From Sphaerothrix epifaneia (lineage in GTDB: Bacteria > Cyanobacteriota > Cyanobacteriia > Phormidesmidales > Phormidesmidaceae): a stretch of 64,000 nucleotides of DNA. How positions within the stretch are numbered: position 1 is the first letter of the stretch; each line of letters begins with the position of its first letter. The notes below the pieces were generated by a model that was given only the letters and a program-made list of their open reading frames with translations, was not told the origin of the DNA and searched no databases. This document shows positions 1-7,594 of this stretch, piece after piece. The stretch spans positions 62,001 through 126,000 of the forward strand of contig NZ_JBHZOL010000004.1 of NCBI RefSeq assembly GCF_042788235.1, given 5' to 3'. Both the position numbers and the translations under genes were made by a program.

Positions 1-1863
1 TGCGGCTTCATAAACGGGTAGCAAAGTCATATCGCCAATGACGGCAAAGACAACGGTTTTCTCACCTTCCCAGCTTTGCAGGGTAATGGCTCCTTGTTTT
101 AGGGCTTGGCGGGTTTGGCTGAGGGTTGTGCGTATGGGTAACGGTGACTTGCTAGCCGTGATGGTAATGCCTTTGTTGCGAGTTGCGATCGCCCATTCGT
201 AGCAGACTTGAATGCTATTGGCATCTACCGGAAACAGCGGAAACACGTTGCCATTGCGCATCATTGCCGCAAAGTAGTTTTCAATTTCCGGGCGCTGATG
301 CGTCCAGCCGTTGCGTCCTTGTTCTAAAGCACCCGCTGTAAAAAGCGTTACGGTTGCGGGGGTTGGGCGGCGCAGTTCTGCCATTGCCTGCGTTACGGTT
401 TGCCAAATGGGCAAGCCATTGATAGCAAACGACTCATAGGAACACCAGAGCGTTCTCGCTCCAAACAGAGCCAAACCCGCTGCCAGCCCAGAACAAGCAT
501 CTTCGCTGAGGGGTTCATAAACTTGTCCCTGGGGGCCTTGATAGTAGGTGTCATCCACGGTGGGATGAACGATTTTGAGCGCCTGGTTAATATTGTTGAT
601 GCCAGAAGCAGCGTTGCCATCGGCGTTGGTAACCACAAAGTTGGGATCTTGCTGTCCCACGTAAGCAGCCAAAGTTCCCATAGCGGTAGTTGCTACCTGC
701 TTTTCACCGAGGCTAAATTCTGTCAGCGGTAAGTCACCCAACTCAGGCAGCGGCAGTTCTTTTTCGGTAACGGCGGTTTGGGCAGCAGGGCCGCCGCCAG
801 AGCGGGCAAAGTTGGTTCGTACCAGATGCCATGCTTCGGCGGGTAAAGCCCGTTCTTCTAGCGCTGCGACAATGTAGTCTTTTTCGAGGGTGTCGCCAGC
901 GTAGAGGTTGTGGGCTTGAGCGCCGCGTTTGTGTACCCCCGCGCCTTTGAGTTGTTTGATGATTAAAACGGTGAGGGTACCCGATAGCGCCGATTGAGCA
1001 GCGCGATCGACCGCCGCCAAAACGGCTTGGGTAAATGCTAAGCGCTGCTGTAGCGAAAAAGCCGTGCTATCTACATAATCACCCGATTGATTAGCATCGT
1101 CGTAGTCTTTGGCATCTACTAGGATGACTTGCTCAAAGCCATTGCCGCGCCAGTAAGCCAGCATGTGTTCGTTGGTTTGGGTAGACACCATGCTGTGATG
1201 TTCTTGCGAAAAGCCATTCCAAACCAGAATAGGCAGAAAATTGGTGACTTTAGGGTAGGCGGTATGAAAGTGGCCAAAACTACTCATAACATAGGGTTCA
1301 CCTAGCCCACCGTCACCAATGGTTACCGGAAACAAAACCCCCGGATGCAGCTTAGCTCCGGCCATGGCAAAGTGCTGCCCCTGCCCCAACGGCCCCGCTG
1401 GACTCAGCAACCCTGGAATTTGACCAGAAAGATGCCCTAGCAAACCGTGGGTTTCTCGAAAGCGCTCTCCGAGTTGCTGAACGGTTTCGATGCCCATAGC
1501 TTCTAGGGAGCGATCTAGAAAGACCGTACTGTAAAAACCAGGGGCGTGGTGGCCCACTTCAGTGACAATGTTTTTGTAGCCCAGCATGATCAGCGCAGCA
1601 ATGCCTTCAGCTACGCTGGCAAAGCCGCCGGGGTGCCCAGAGGCTTTAGTGGCCGTGGTTTGTAAAGTCAGGTAGCGCAGAGCATCGGCGGCTAGCAGGG
1701 TTTGATAAACGGCAGCGGCATCAGTGGGGCTAGCAATAGCGGTTTGATTCTCTGCGATCGCAGGTGTTTTACCGTAGATTTCAAAATCGGGCCAGAGGTC
1801 ACCAAAATAGCGAATTCCCTGGCAAAAAGCCGGCAGGGTTGGTGTTGTGCTTGCTGCTGTCAT
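1..1863 (-). CDS. Divergent phosphoketolase/transketolase-family ThDP enzyme (C-terminus beyond window)
   Basis: The ATG lies at 1863 and 621 codons are read before the frame runs off the left edge; full-length phosphoketolases are near 790 residues. Seen: SGHPGG, VGHHAPG, GPLGQGQ and a thiamine-diphosphate motif GDGGLGEP in the N-terminal half, and GRNGWTHQRP followed by PVDAN in the C-terminal half. The second set matches the phosphoketolase signature (NGFTHQDP...PDAN), which cleaves xylulose-5-P or fructose-6-P to acetyl-P; the first set looks closer to transketolase. The usual phosphoketolase GDGEAETGPLA motif is not conserved. I infer a distant phosphoketolase homologue in sugar-phosphate metabolism; substrate unknown. 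It is read separately from the DoxX operon upstream. Confidence 0.75.
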   Translation of the reverse strand, partial: MTAASTTPTLPAFCQGIRYFGDLWPDFEIYGKTPAIAENQTAIASPTDAAAVYQTLLAADALRYLTLQTTATKASGHPGGFASVAEGIAALIMLGYKNIVTEVGHHAPGFYSTVFLDRSLEAMGIETVQQLGERFRETHGLLGHLSGQIPGLLSPAGPLGQGQHFAMAGAKLHPGVLFPVTIGDGGLGEPYVMSSFGHFHTAYPKVTNFLPILVWNGFSQEHHSMVSTQTNEHMLAYWRGNGFEQVILVDAKDYDDANQSGDYVDSTAFSLQQRLAFTQAVLAAVDRAAQSALSGTLTVLIIKQLKGAGVHKRGAQAHNLYAGDTLEKDYIVAALEERALPAEAWHLVRTNFARSGGGPAAQTAVTEKELPLPELGDLPLTEFSLGEKQVATTAMGTLAAYVGQQDPNFVVTNADGNAASGINNINQALKIVHPTVDDTYYQGPQGQVYEPLSEDACSGLAAGLALFGARTLWCSYESFAINGLPIWQTVTQAMAELRRPTPATVTLFTAGALEQGRNGWTHQRPEIENYFAAMMRNGNVFPLFPVDANSIQVCYEWAIATRNKGITITASKSPLPIRTTLSQTRQALKQGAITLQSWEGEKTVVFAVIGDMTLLPVYEAA

Positions 1864-1912
1864 GCTTGAGGTACCCAACTTCATCAAGAGTGCAATATTC
1901 AGTTGTAGATAA

Positions 1913-1937
1913 ACGCTTAAGTAAAGCGTCTACTTAA
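1913..1937. promoter_or_regulatory. Overlapping dyads upstream of the phosphoketolase-like gene
   Basis: TTAAGTA-N7-TACTTAA (1917-1937) overlaps ACGCTT-N5-AAGCGT (1913-1929), about 50-75 bases upstream of the start codon at 1863. The sequence shows the symmetry; a role as an operator is inference. Confidence 0.3.
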
Positions 1938-2014
1938 TAATTGCTTAACACTCTCATACTACAGGGGAATGCTAGACAGCCAGCATTCCCAACATAGAAA
2001 ATTGTCTGCAGATG

Positions 2015-2572
2015 CTATTGGGAAGCGGAAGTAGCCGCCGGACAGTGGGTTTTGACGTATTTGACAGCCAGCGGCGTAATTTTTTGTACCGTGTGGATAA
2101 TGACAGATTTGTCTAGTTCTTGCCAGGGGCGAGGGCGGGTAAAGTTACAGGGCTGTAAAATTCCCCAAAGCTGACCGTGAGACCATAAGTGGGCATGTAC
2201 TAGCGAGCGATGGCCAAAGTTTTGCCGTTCAAATTCTAAATTGACCACAGCCGCATTGGCGGTTTCGACATCTTCAATAAAAATTGAATGCTCTCCTCGC
2301 AAAGCGGCGGCAAACAGCGGATCTTGCTGCTCTAGTTGGGTGGGGTCTTCCGGCTTCCAGTGGGTATCGGTGAGGTCGGCAAAGGCATCGCTACGCCGCC
2401 AGCAAAAGGGTACCTGCCCTAGGCGGCTTTCAGGGTGGCGCAGATATAAAAAGCAGCGATCGCAGGCCAAAAGCTTGCCTAAAGTTGGCAGGAGTTCCGT
2501 AAAAAGTTCGGCGGGGTCGCGCTGAGGTGAGAGTAACGCTTCGAGTTCGGGCGGATAAGCAGGGTTTTCCAT
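2015..2572 (-). CDS. GAF domain protein
   Basis: A 185-residue soluble protein made almost entirely of one GAF-like domain: an N-terminal helix, then the CDRCFLYLR strand often seen in cyanobacterial GAF domains, a central variable loop, and a closing HGQLWGILQPCNF strand. GAF domains bind small ligands or bilins. No chromophore-binding Cys context can be confirmed, and there is no output domain. It starts two bases after the DUF3891 stop, so the two are almost certainly co-translated, with the DoxX gene further upstream on the same strand. Function unknown. Confidence 0.75.
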   Translation of the reverse strand: MENPAYPPELEALLSPQRDPAELFTELLPTLGKLLACDRCFLYLRHPESRLGQVPFCWRRSDAFADLTDTHWKPEDPTQLEQQDPLFAAALRGEHSIFIEDVETANAAVVNLEFERQNFGHRSLVHAHLWSHGQLWGILQPCNFTRPRPWQELDKSVIIHTVQKITPLAVKYVKTHCPAATSASQ

Positions 2573-2574
2573 AG

Positions 2575-3300
2575 CTACTGGGCAAACTTCCAGATTAAAG
2601 TTTTGACAGGTGCGGTCTGCAATTGTTCAATGAATTCTTGATTGTTTTTGAAAGCCATCTGATTGAGATAGGTGGCATCAATATGAACGGTAAATTCCTT
2701 TAGCTTAAACGGCCACGGATCAACGCTGACGGTGGTGTCTTCTCGTTGCGAAACGGTATATCCCCGCTCATCAGGGCCAGGGGTAATTTCCAGCGATCGC
2801 TGGGCATCGGGCAACTGACGCTGACACAAAATCAGCGATAGGCGATCGCACCAGCGCATCAACGCATAAGCTCGCTCTGCTTCAGTAGGCTTAATATCCA
2901 TTGATTTAAGCCACTGCTGCTGGCGTTTTTCTAATTCATCTAAAAAGCGAGCGAGTTCTTTTGAATCTTGGCGGCGGCCTTCGTTTAAATAACTAACGTG
3001 CATAGCCGTCAGCAAGGCCACCCAGCGGCTCCGATAGCAGGCGTTGTCAACATGCTCACGCAAATCGTCTACACAAAGCTGGCCGTCGAGGGTAAAGTCT
3101 AACGGCGCACCCGCTTCGCTGAGATGGTCGCCTTCCCATTCCCGCTCTAGGTCATCATGGTGGGAAATAGCAGAGACAATATCGACAATGTAAGAGATCT
3201 CTGCTTGCGACTCCCAGTATCCGGCCAGTTGCGAGGCCAGTAAAGCATGGGCTCGGTGGTAGATTACCTCCCAGCCCGTATTCACCAAATTTACAATCAT
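2575..3300 (-). CDS. DUF3891 family protein
   Basis: 241 residues beginning MIVNLVNTGWEVI. A longer reading from 3411 exists but would overlap the upstream DoxX gene by 77 bases, so the ATG at 3300 is preferred. The family is recognised by the HRAHALLASQLAGYW start, a conserved IVSAISHHDDLEREWEG segment, and an all-helical body containing ALMRWCDRLSL. The pattern of His and Asp residues (HH-D, W-CD) resembles an HD-type metal-dependent hydrolase fold, but that is inference and no activity is established to my knowledge. It sits between DoxX and the GAF gene in a three-gene minus-strand run. Confidence 0.75.
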   Translation of the reverse strand: MIVNLVNTGWEVIYHRAHALLASQLAGYWESQAEISYIVDIVSAISHHDDLEREWEGDHLSEAGAPLDFTLDGQLCVDDLREHVDNACYRSRWVALLTAMHVSYLNEGRRQDSKELARFLDELEKRQQQWLKSMDIKPTEAERAYALMRWCDRLSLILCQRQLPDAQRSLEITPGPDERGYTVSQREDTTVSVDPWPFKLKEFTVHIDATYLNQMAFKNNQEFIEQLQTAPVKTLIWKFAQ

Positions 3301-3334
3301 AGCTGTGTTGTCGGGCTTATTAGAGAACGCTGGC

Positions 3335-3763
3335 TCAGGTTGAAGACTTGGGCACAATCGAGGCTTGAATGTCGGTATCGCTAGGGCGGGTATACCAGTA
3401 AGCCCAGGCAATTAAGACAAACTGAAACGGTAGCCGAATGGCATGAAACCAGTTACCGTCGGGAACACCCGCCAAGTGAATATGATTAACTGCCATGTTG
3501 ATATTGGCCGGATACACTGCGATAAAAAGAGCGATCATGCCCCAGGCAGCCAACTGACTCAGCGCCGGTACCAGCAGCGCCAAACCCAAGCCAATTTCAA
3601 TAACGCCGCTGATGTAAACCAGTGCCAGCGGGTAAGGCAAAGCGGCAGGAACGATTTTGACAAAGGGTTCAGAGGCCAAAAAATGCAGCGCTCCGGCAAC
3701 CACAATACAGACCGCCAAAACAACGCGCAAAATTTCGCGATTGCGCTTCCAAGAAAGAGTCAT
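3335..3763 (-). CDS. DoxX-like membrane protein
   Basis: A 142-residue integral membrane protein with four predicted helices (about 10-30, 42-68, 72-90, 108-125). The second carries the YISGVIEIGLGLALLVP pattern typical of the DoxX/DoxD-like superfamily, followed by a conserved YPANINMAVNH loop. Family members are linked to redox or quinone-related membrane functions, but no specific reaction can be assigned. It is the first gene of the DoxX-DUF3891-GAF run; the spacer to DUF3891 is 34 bases. Confidence 0.75.
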   Translation of the reverse strand: MTLSWKRNREILRVVLAVCIVVAGALHFLASEPFVKIVPAALPYPLALVYISGVIEIGLGLALLVPALSQLAAWGMIALFIAVYPANINMAVNHIHLAGVPDGNWFHAIRLPFQFVLIAWAYWYTRPSDTDIQASIVPKSST

Positions 3764-4325
3764 TGAGAAAACTAATTATTTGAGTAAATGCCAAAAGAAA
3801 TTGAAATTTGATCTCGCGATCGCTTCAAAAATTTTTGAGCAGTTTCAGCATAGAGCCGAATACTTGATAAGGCGTCTTTCCAAAGTCTAGGATTCTCCGA
3901 GCAACAAGTCAGTAAAAATCAATAGTTAGATAGAGGCTAAAATCAATAAATCTCTTTACGCTCTATCAAGGTCAACTAAATAAACTCTAGTTTTTCTGAT
4001 TTTTACTGATAGCGGTTAGCTATTAAAGTTGAAGCACTTAAATGGCTGAAAGTCTTTGACAAATAACCTCTTATTCTACCTTCAGCCTTTAGCGGTAAGT
4101 AGCGCTAAGCCAACCTTGCAGATGTTTTGGCAATACGAATTGTAATATCAAGCCATCAGCGATCCTGCTGTCTCTTTTTGCCTTTTTATAAGCAAATTCT
4201 AAAGAGATTCGGCCATCCAATTGCCAATAACTAAAGCTTAACAGCGCTTCTTGCCTATTTTCTGCCAACTTATTAGCTGATCAGCCGTTAGAAGTTTTAT
4301 CTTTATTTCCTTAGTTTTAGTGATG
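3764..4325. other. AT-rich spacer with one inverted repeat
   Basis: No coding region, RNA gene or terminator is convincing here. It lies between divergent genes (DoxX leftward, lipoprotein rightward). The only clear structure is a pair of inverted 13-mers at 3909-3921 and 3997-4009, listed separately. Confidence 0.5.
3909..4009. repeat. 101 bp AT-rich segment bounded by perfect 13 bp inverted repeats
   Basis: TCAGTAAAAATCA at 3909-3921 is the exact reverse complement of TGATTTTTACTGA at 3997-4009. The interior encodes nothing. It could be a small non-autonomous element, a long hairpin in a transcript, or chance in AT-rich DNA. No target-site duplication is visible. Confidence 0.4.
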
Positions 4326-5090
4326 ATGAAAGTGAATTCATTCGTCTTTTCAGCCTTAATTTTAGCCGCACTCCTGTTACCTGCTTGTGCGGGCAATAAC
4401 GTAGCAGAAAACACCGCCGCCGATGACGACACAACCCTCGAAGAAGTCGCTGAGTCAGGGGAAACTTTGACGGGTGAGTCTGTGGTGATTAGAGGCCAGT
4501 TTGAGGCAAAAGTTAGCGATGCCCTGTTTTTGGTGCAGGATGAAAACTTCTTAGAAGGTGAAGCTGTTTTGGTGCTGAACTCAGCTGACTCTGGCTTTAC
4601 GGTTCCAGAAGACGAAGCAACTGCAATTTGGGTTACGGGTGAAGTGCGGCAGTTTACAGCAGCCGAGATGAGGGATTATGAAGCGGAAATTGACCCCGCC
4701 GTCTATGCAGATTACGAAAATCGCCCCGTTATCATTGCTGAAACGCTGATGCTGGCACCTAGCCCAGAAGAAATTGCCGAAAATCCAGAGGTTTTCTATG
4801 GTCAACCGATCGTAGTTTACGGCGAAGTAGAATCTGTGATCGATGCTGGGGTATTTACCCTAGAAGAAGCTGAATTGTTTGATGCCACTCGTCTGCTGGT
4901 TGTTGGCCAATTTCCTGATCCAGTAGAAGCCGGAGAGCGAATCGCCATTAGAGGTCAACTACAGCCTTTTGTCGCGGCTACTTTTGCAGAAGAGTATGAT
5001 TTGACGTTTGATCCGGCTGTGCAGTCAGAGTTGGAAGCTGAGTTTGCTGAAGCTCCCGTTTTGCTGGCTGAAGAGATTACCAACAACTAA
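4326..5090 (+). CDS. Putative lipoprotein with two similar beta-rich repeats
   Basis: 254 residues from the ATG at 4326 (GTG at 4320 and ATG at 4323 are alternatives; no clear RBS separates them). A signal sequence of about 20 residues ends in the lipobox LLPAC with Cys21 as the lipidation site, so it should be membrane-anchored outside the cytoplasm. The very acidic mature part contains two related units, each starting with a VVIRGQF or IVVYGEV strand and ending with a GEVRQF or GQLQPF strand followed by an acidic Asp-Pro-Ala-Val segment. The pattern suggests tandem OB-fold-like domains; function unknown. Confidence 0.7.
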   Translation: MKVNSFVFSALILAALLLPACAGNNVAENTAADDDTTLEEVAESGETLTGESVVIRGQFEAKVSDALFLVQDENFLEGEAVLVLNSADSGFTVPEDEATAIWVTGEVRQFTAAEMRDYEAEIDPAVYADYENRPVIIAETLMLAPSPEEIAENPEVFYGQPIVVYGEVESVIDAGVFTLEEAELFDATRLLVVGQFPDPVEAGERIAIRGQLQPFVAATFAEEYDLTFDPAVQSELEAEFAEAPVLLAEEITNN

Positions 5091-5114
5091 ACCCAAGCCG
5101 GGATTGCTAATAGC

Positions 5115-5145
5115 GTCTTTCATTTTTTCATCTAAAAAATGAGAC
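5115..5145 (+). terminator. Terminator-like hairpin after the lipoprotein gene
   Basis: GTCTTTCATTTTTT pairs with AAAAAATGAGAC across a short loop, with a two-base bulge, 25 bases after the lipoprotein stop. The stem is AT-rich and no clean T-run follows, so efficiency is doubtful. Confidence 0.4.
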
Positions 5146-5193
5146 TTTGAATTTGGCTTTTTAGCGATTGAAAATTTGCAGCGCAGGCGCTTC

Positions 5194-5289
5194 TATAGCC
5201 AAAGCTAGAAAGCCAGGGGCGGAAGCAACGCTTTTCTGTCAGCAGCTTTTAGCCATCGAAGTGTCTCAACGCGGGTGGCTACAGTTATA
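5194..5289 (+). repeat. Dispersed intergenic repeat, copy A
   Basis: Shares the core CTTTTCTGTCAGCNGCTT and the end GTGTCTCAACGC...GGCTACAG with copies at 7410-7554, 14756-14847, 35025-35121 and (inverted, truncated) 33096-33171. It starts TATAGCC and ends GGCTACAGTTATA, so its ends are imperfect inverted repeats. Not coding. Confidence 0.7.
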
Positions 5290-5415
5290 CCCCTCTTTTA
5301 TCAGGCTAGGAAAAATCGACAAACTTACGGCGTCTTGGCCTACAAGCAATCCCAGGTCTGACCTCAGTTTGATAGAAGAGGGATATTGAGAGGGTGAACA
5401 AGCACCAGCAGCCTG

Positions 5416-5997
5416 TTAGCGCTTGGACTGGGCTAGCAGTCGGGCGGCTAAAATACCCCCTAAAAAACCAAACAAATGGCCTTCCCAAGATATACCAGGT
5501 TGATTGGGTAAAACACCCCATACCAAACTGCCATAAAGCATAAATGCCAACAGCGATAAGGCAATACTGACGACACTGCGCTCGAAATAACCTCGCAGCA
5601 GCAGAAAGCCAAAGTAGCCAAAGATTAAGCCACTAGCTCCAATATGAACCGAGTTTGGGGCACCCGTCAGCCAGGTGCCCAAGCCGCTAACAACGCCAGC
5701 GATCGCCGTTACCCATAAAAAATCGCTGGTTTCTCGCAGCATAACGAACCATCCTAAAGTCAAAAGCGGGATGGTGTTAGCCAGCAAATGCTCTAGATTG
5801 CCATGGAGAAAAGGGGCAAATAAAATTCCGCGCAGGCCAATAAAGCTACGTGGCCAAATTCCATAGTTGTCTAGGTAGCCACGCAGCAAGGCTTCATCGA
5901 CAATCTCCGTAATCCACATCAAAGCCACGAAACCACCCAGGATAAACACCTGGAGTTTTATCTCTTGAGCAATAGTGCGGCTGTTATCCTGGCGCAT
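5416..5997 (-). CDS. Rhomboid family intramembrane serine protease
   Basis: 193 residues with about six transmembrane helices. The catalytic pair is visible: Ser122 in GASGLIFG and His174 in WEGHLFGFLGG. The HGNLEHLLAN motif (residues 65-74) in an earlier helix matches the conserved His/Asn that form the oxyanion site in GlpG-type rhomboids. These enzymes cut single-pass membrane proteins inside the bilayer; the substrate here is unknown. The gene stands alone, convergent with the lipoprotein gene and upstream (leftward) of the PEP-CTERM gene's terminator. Confidence 0.88.
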   Translation of the reverse strand: MRQDNSRTIAQEIKLQVFILGGFVALMWITEIVDEALLRGYLDNYGIWPRSFIGLRGILFAPFLHGNLEHLLANTIPLLTLGWFVMLRETSDFLWVTAIAGVVSGLGTWLTGAPNSVHIGASGLIFGYFGFLLLRGYFERSVVSIALSLLAFMLYGSLVWGVLPNQPGISWEGHLFGFLGGILAARLLAQSKR

Positions 5998-6096
5998 GGC
6001 AGTAAGCGTGCAGTACTTTTTCTCTATCTATAGCTTGTCAAGCCAGTAATGGCGACATCTAAACTTATTTTTTCTTGAAAAAGTTGTTTGAGCATT

Positions 6097-6130
6097 GAAA
6101 AAGGATCCAGCCTCAACGAGATTGGATCCT
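6097..6130 (-). terminator. Intrinsic terminator of the PEP-CTERM gene
   Basis: Read on the minus strand, AGGATCCA and TGGATCCT form a perfect 8 bp stem (6123-6130 with 6102-6109) followed by a run of T residues (6098-6101 read as A on the plus strand). It lies about 90 bases after the stop of the gene at 6222-6950. Confidence 0.65.
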
Positions 6131-6221
6131 AAAGCCCTCAACGGGCAATATTCACTTCTGGGGGGCAATCGAAATAAAATCAAACAAAAAATTGGTGGGG
6201 GGGAATCCACTTAAGCGATCG

Positions 6222-6950
6222 CTAGCGATCGCGACGACGCAGAAGGCTACCAGCACCAACCACCAGACCCAACCCCAACAGCGCAGTTGGCTCAGGGACG
6301 GCAACGGCCGTGAGGGCAAAGTCAGAGTCCTTATGGCCACTGAACTTAGCGTTGTCAACGGGCGTTAGTTCAAAGAAGGAGATCTTGGTATCGCCGAAAG
6401 GATTCAGAATACGCCAAGATGCTCCACCCCCAAAGGTTGGGGCAGATAGATTCTGCACAGAACCAGAAGCTAGGCTCCAGATCGCATCGAAGCTGCTACC
6501 GTTGCCGACGACAGAGAGCGTTCCCTCAATAATGCCATCAGCCGTAATTTTAGCAACTTCGTTGATGCCATCAAAACGGCCACCATTTGCCTTGCTTAAA
6601 TAAAGGAAGCTGAGGTCGATGTAATCGACGACACCTTCAGCAAAACTAACCTTCAACACATCACCGACGTCAATCTCTCCTTCAGACGGATCGCTAGATC
6701 CTTTACCGCTCGTACCGTCTTCAGAAATACCGATACCTGTCACACCTGCAAATGACTTTTGCGTCATTAAGTAGTCGCTTGGTTGCTCAACGCTCAGCGT
6801 AAAACCATTGACTGTGCAAGTGCTGGTGCCAGGGCAGCCTGCACCGACTGCATCGGTTGCCGTGAAGCTGGCTGCTTGGGCGGGCAGCGCAATTGCCCCA
6901 GCCAGCACACTGACCGCAGAGGCCATTAGATAATTGCGATTGAAACTCAT
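6222..6950 (-). CDS. PEP-CTERM sorting-domain exported protein
   Basis: 242 residues. The N-terminus (residues 1-27) is a Sec signal peptide ending ALPAQA. The C-terminus is a canonical PEP-CTERM signal: VPEPTALLGLG, a hydrophobic helix and the basic tail LLRRRDR. Such proteins are exported and processed by an exosortase, and are often tied to extracellular polysaccharide. The middle is Gly/Ser-rich with two Cys near residues 39 and 45 and predicted beta structure; no enzymatic motif is seen. No exosortase lies in this window. It is a single-gene transcript ending at the hairpin at 6097-6130. Confidence 0.85.
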   Translation of the reverse strand: MSFNRNYLMASAVSVLAGAIALPAQAASFTATDAVGAGCPGTSTCTVNGFTLSVEQPSDYLMTQKSFAGVTGIGISEDGTSGKGSSDPSEGEIDVGDVLKVSFAEGVVDYIDLSFLYLSKANGGRFDGINEVAKITADGIIEGTLSVVGNGSSFDAIWSLASGSVQNLSAPTFGGGASWRILNPFGDTKISFFELTPVDNAKFSGHKDSDFALTAVAVPEPTALLGLGLVVGAGSLLRRRDR

Positions 6951-7594
6951 GATTGCTCCCTTAAGTGTTATCCAGATAGAAATCTAGCAAAATTACCCAG
7001 AATATGTGCAGACGACCCCTAGGCGTTTTCATTTAACTTATCCGAGAAAATCGAGATCTGCTAAGCGAGATGGCTGAACTTCACAGAACCTTAATTTTAC
7101 TGCGCTGGTTGGATGAAAGCAGGAGAGTTAGCCGCTTTTTTTCTCAGTAAAAACACGCAACTGATTTTGTTTGTTTGCCTATGTTTCCAGACTTACAACC
7201 GCAGTTGCACTCAACACAGCTCCCAAAGCCCAGAAATCCATCGTCCGATATAAATGCCGAAGTTCCTAAATTTGGCGATCGCACTAATTTTGCAATCTGT
7301 AAAACTCCATAAGCGTACTACAAGTCAGCAGGTGGTCAACTCAGGGAAAATTCGTATCTCCTTTTCCGAATAAATACCAGTAACTTGCCTTGCGTTGCGT
7401 AGCCACAAGAAAACCCGCTTGTATAGCTACGGCTAAAGGCAGAAAGCTGGAGGCAAAATCAAAGCTTTTCTGTCAGCGGCTTGCAGCCGTTTAGCTATCT
7501 CAACGCTAGTGACTTCAGCTACACAGGGTTGAGAGAGCTATACAAACGGGTTTTTGGGGTTAACGTGACAAACGGGTGCGGCTGGCGCTTAGCC
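6951..7594. other. Spacer holding a repeat element with terminal inverted repeats
   Basis: 644 bases with no credible gene. The promoter of the PEP-CTERM gene should lie near 6951-7100. The remainder contains the repeat element at 7410-7554; the rest shows nothing I can name. Confidence 0.5.
7410..7554 (+). repeat. Dispersed intergenic repeat, copy B, with 19 bp terminal inverted repeats
   Basis: The element begins AAAACCCGCTTGTATAGCT (7410-7428) and ends with its reverse complement (7536-7554), one mismatch in 19. Inside is the shared core AAAGCTTTTCTGTCAGCGGC. The structure is that of a miniature inverted-repeat element, 145 bp with no coding capacity. No target-site duplication is evident. 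Confidence 0.7.

Larger units (their letters stand above)
5091..5415. other. Spacer with terminator-like hairpin and a repeat copy
   Basis: Convergent spacer between the lipoprotein and rhomboid genes. It holds a hairpin at 5115-5145, one copy of the dispersed ~100 bp repeat at 5194-5289, and a short inverted pair (CCCTCTTTTATCA near 5291 with TGATAGAAGAGGG near 5374). A 73-codon open frame through it overlaps the repeat and is not credited. Confidence 0.5.

Noticed and set aside
400..732. 110-codon frame opposite the phosphoketolase-like gene
   Set aside because: It lies wholly within the coding sequence of a clear enzyme on the other strand and has no protein features.
5168..5389. 73-codon open frame between the lipoprotein and rhomboid genes
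   Set aside because: It runs through repeat copy A; similar frames appear in other repeat copies, so it is an accident of the repeat.
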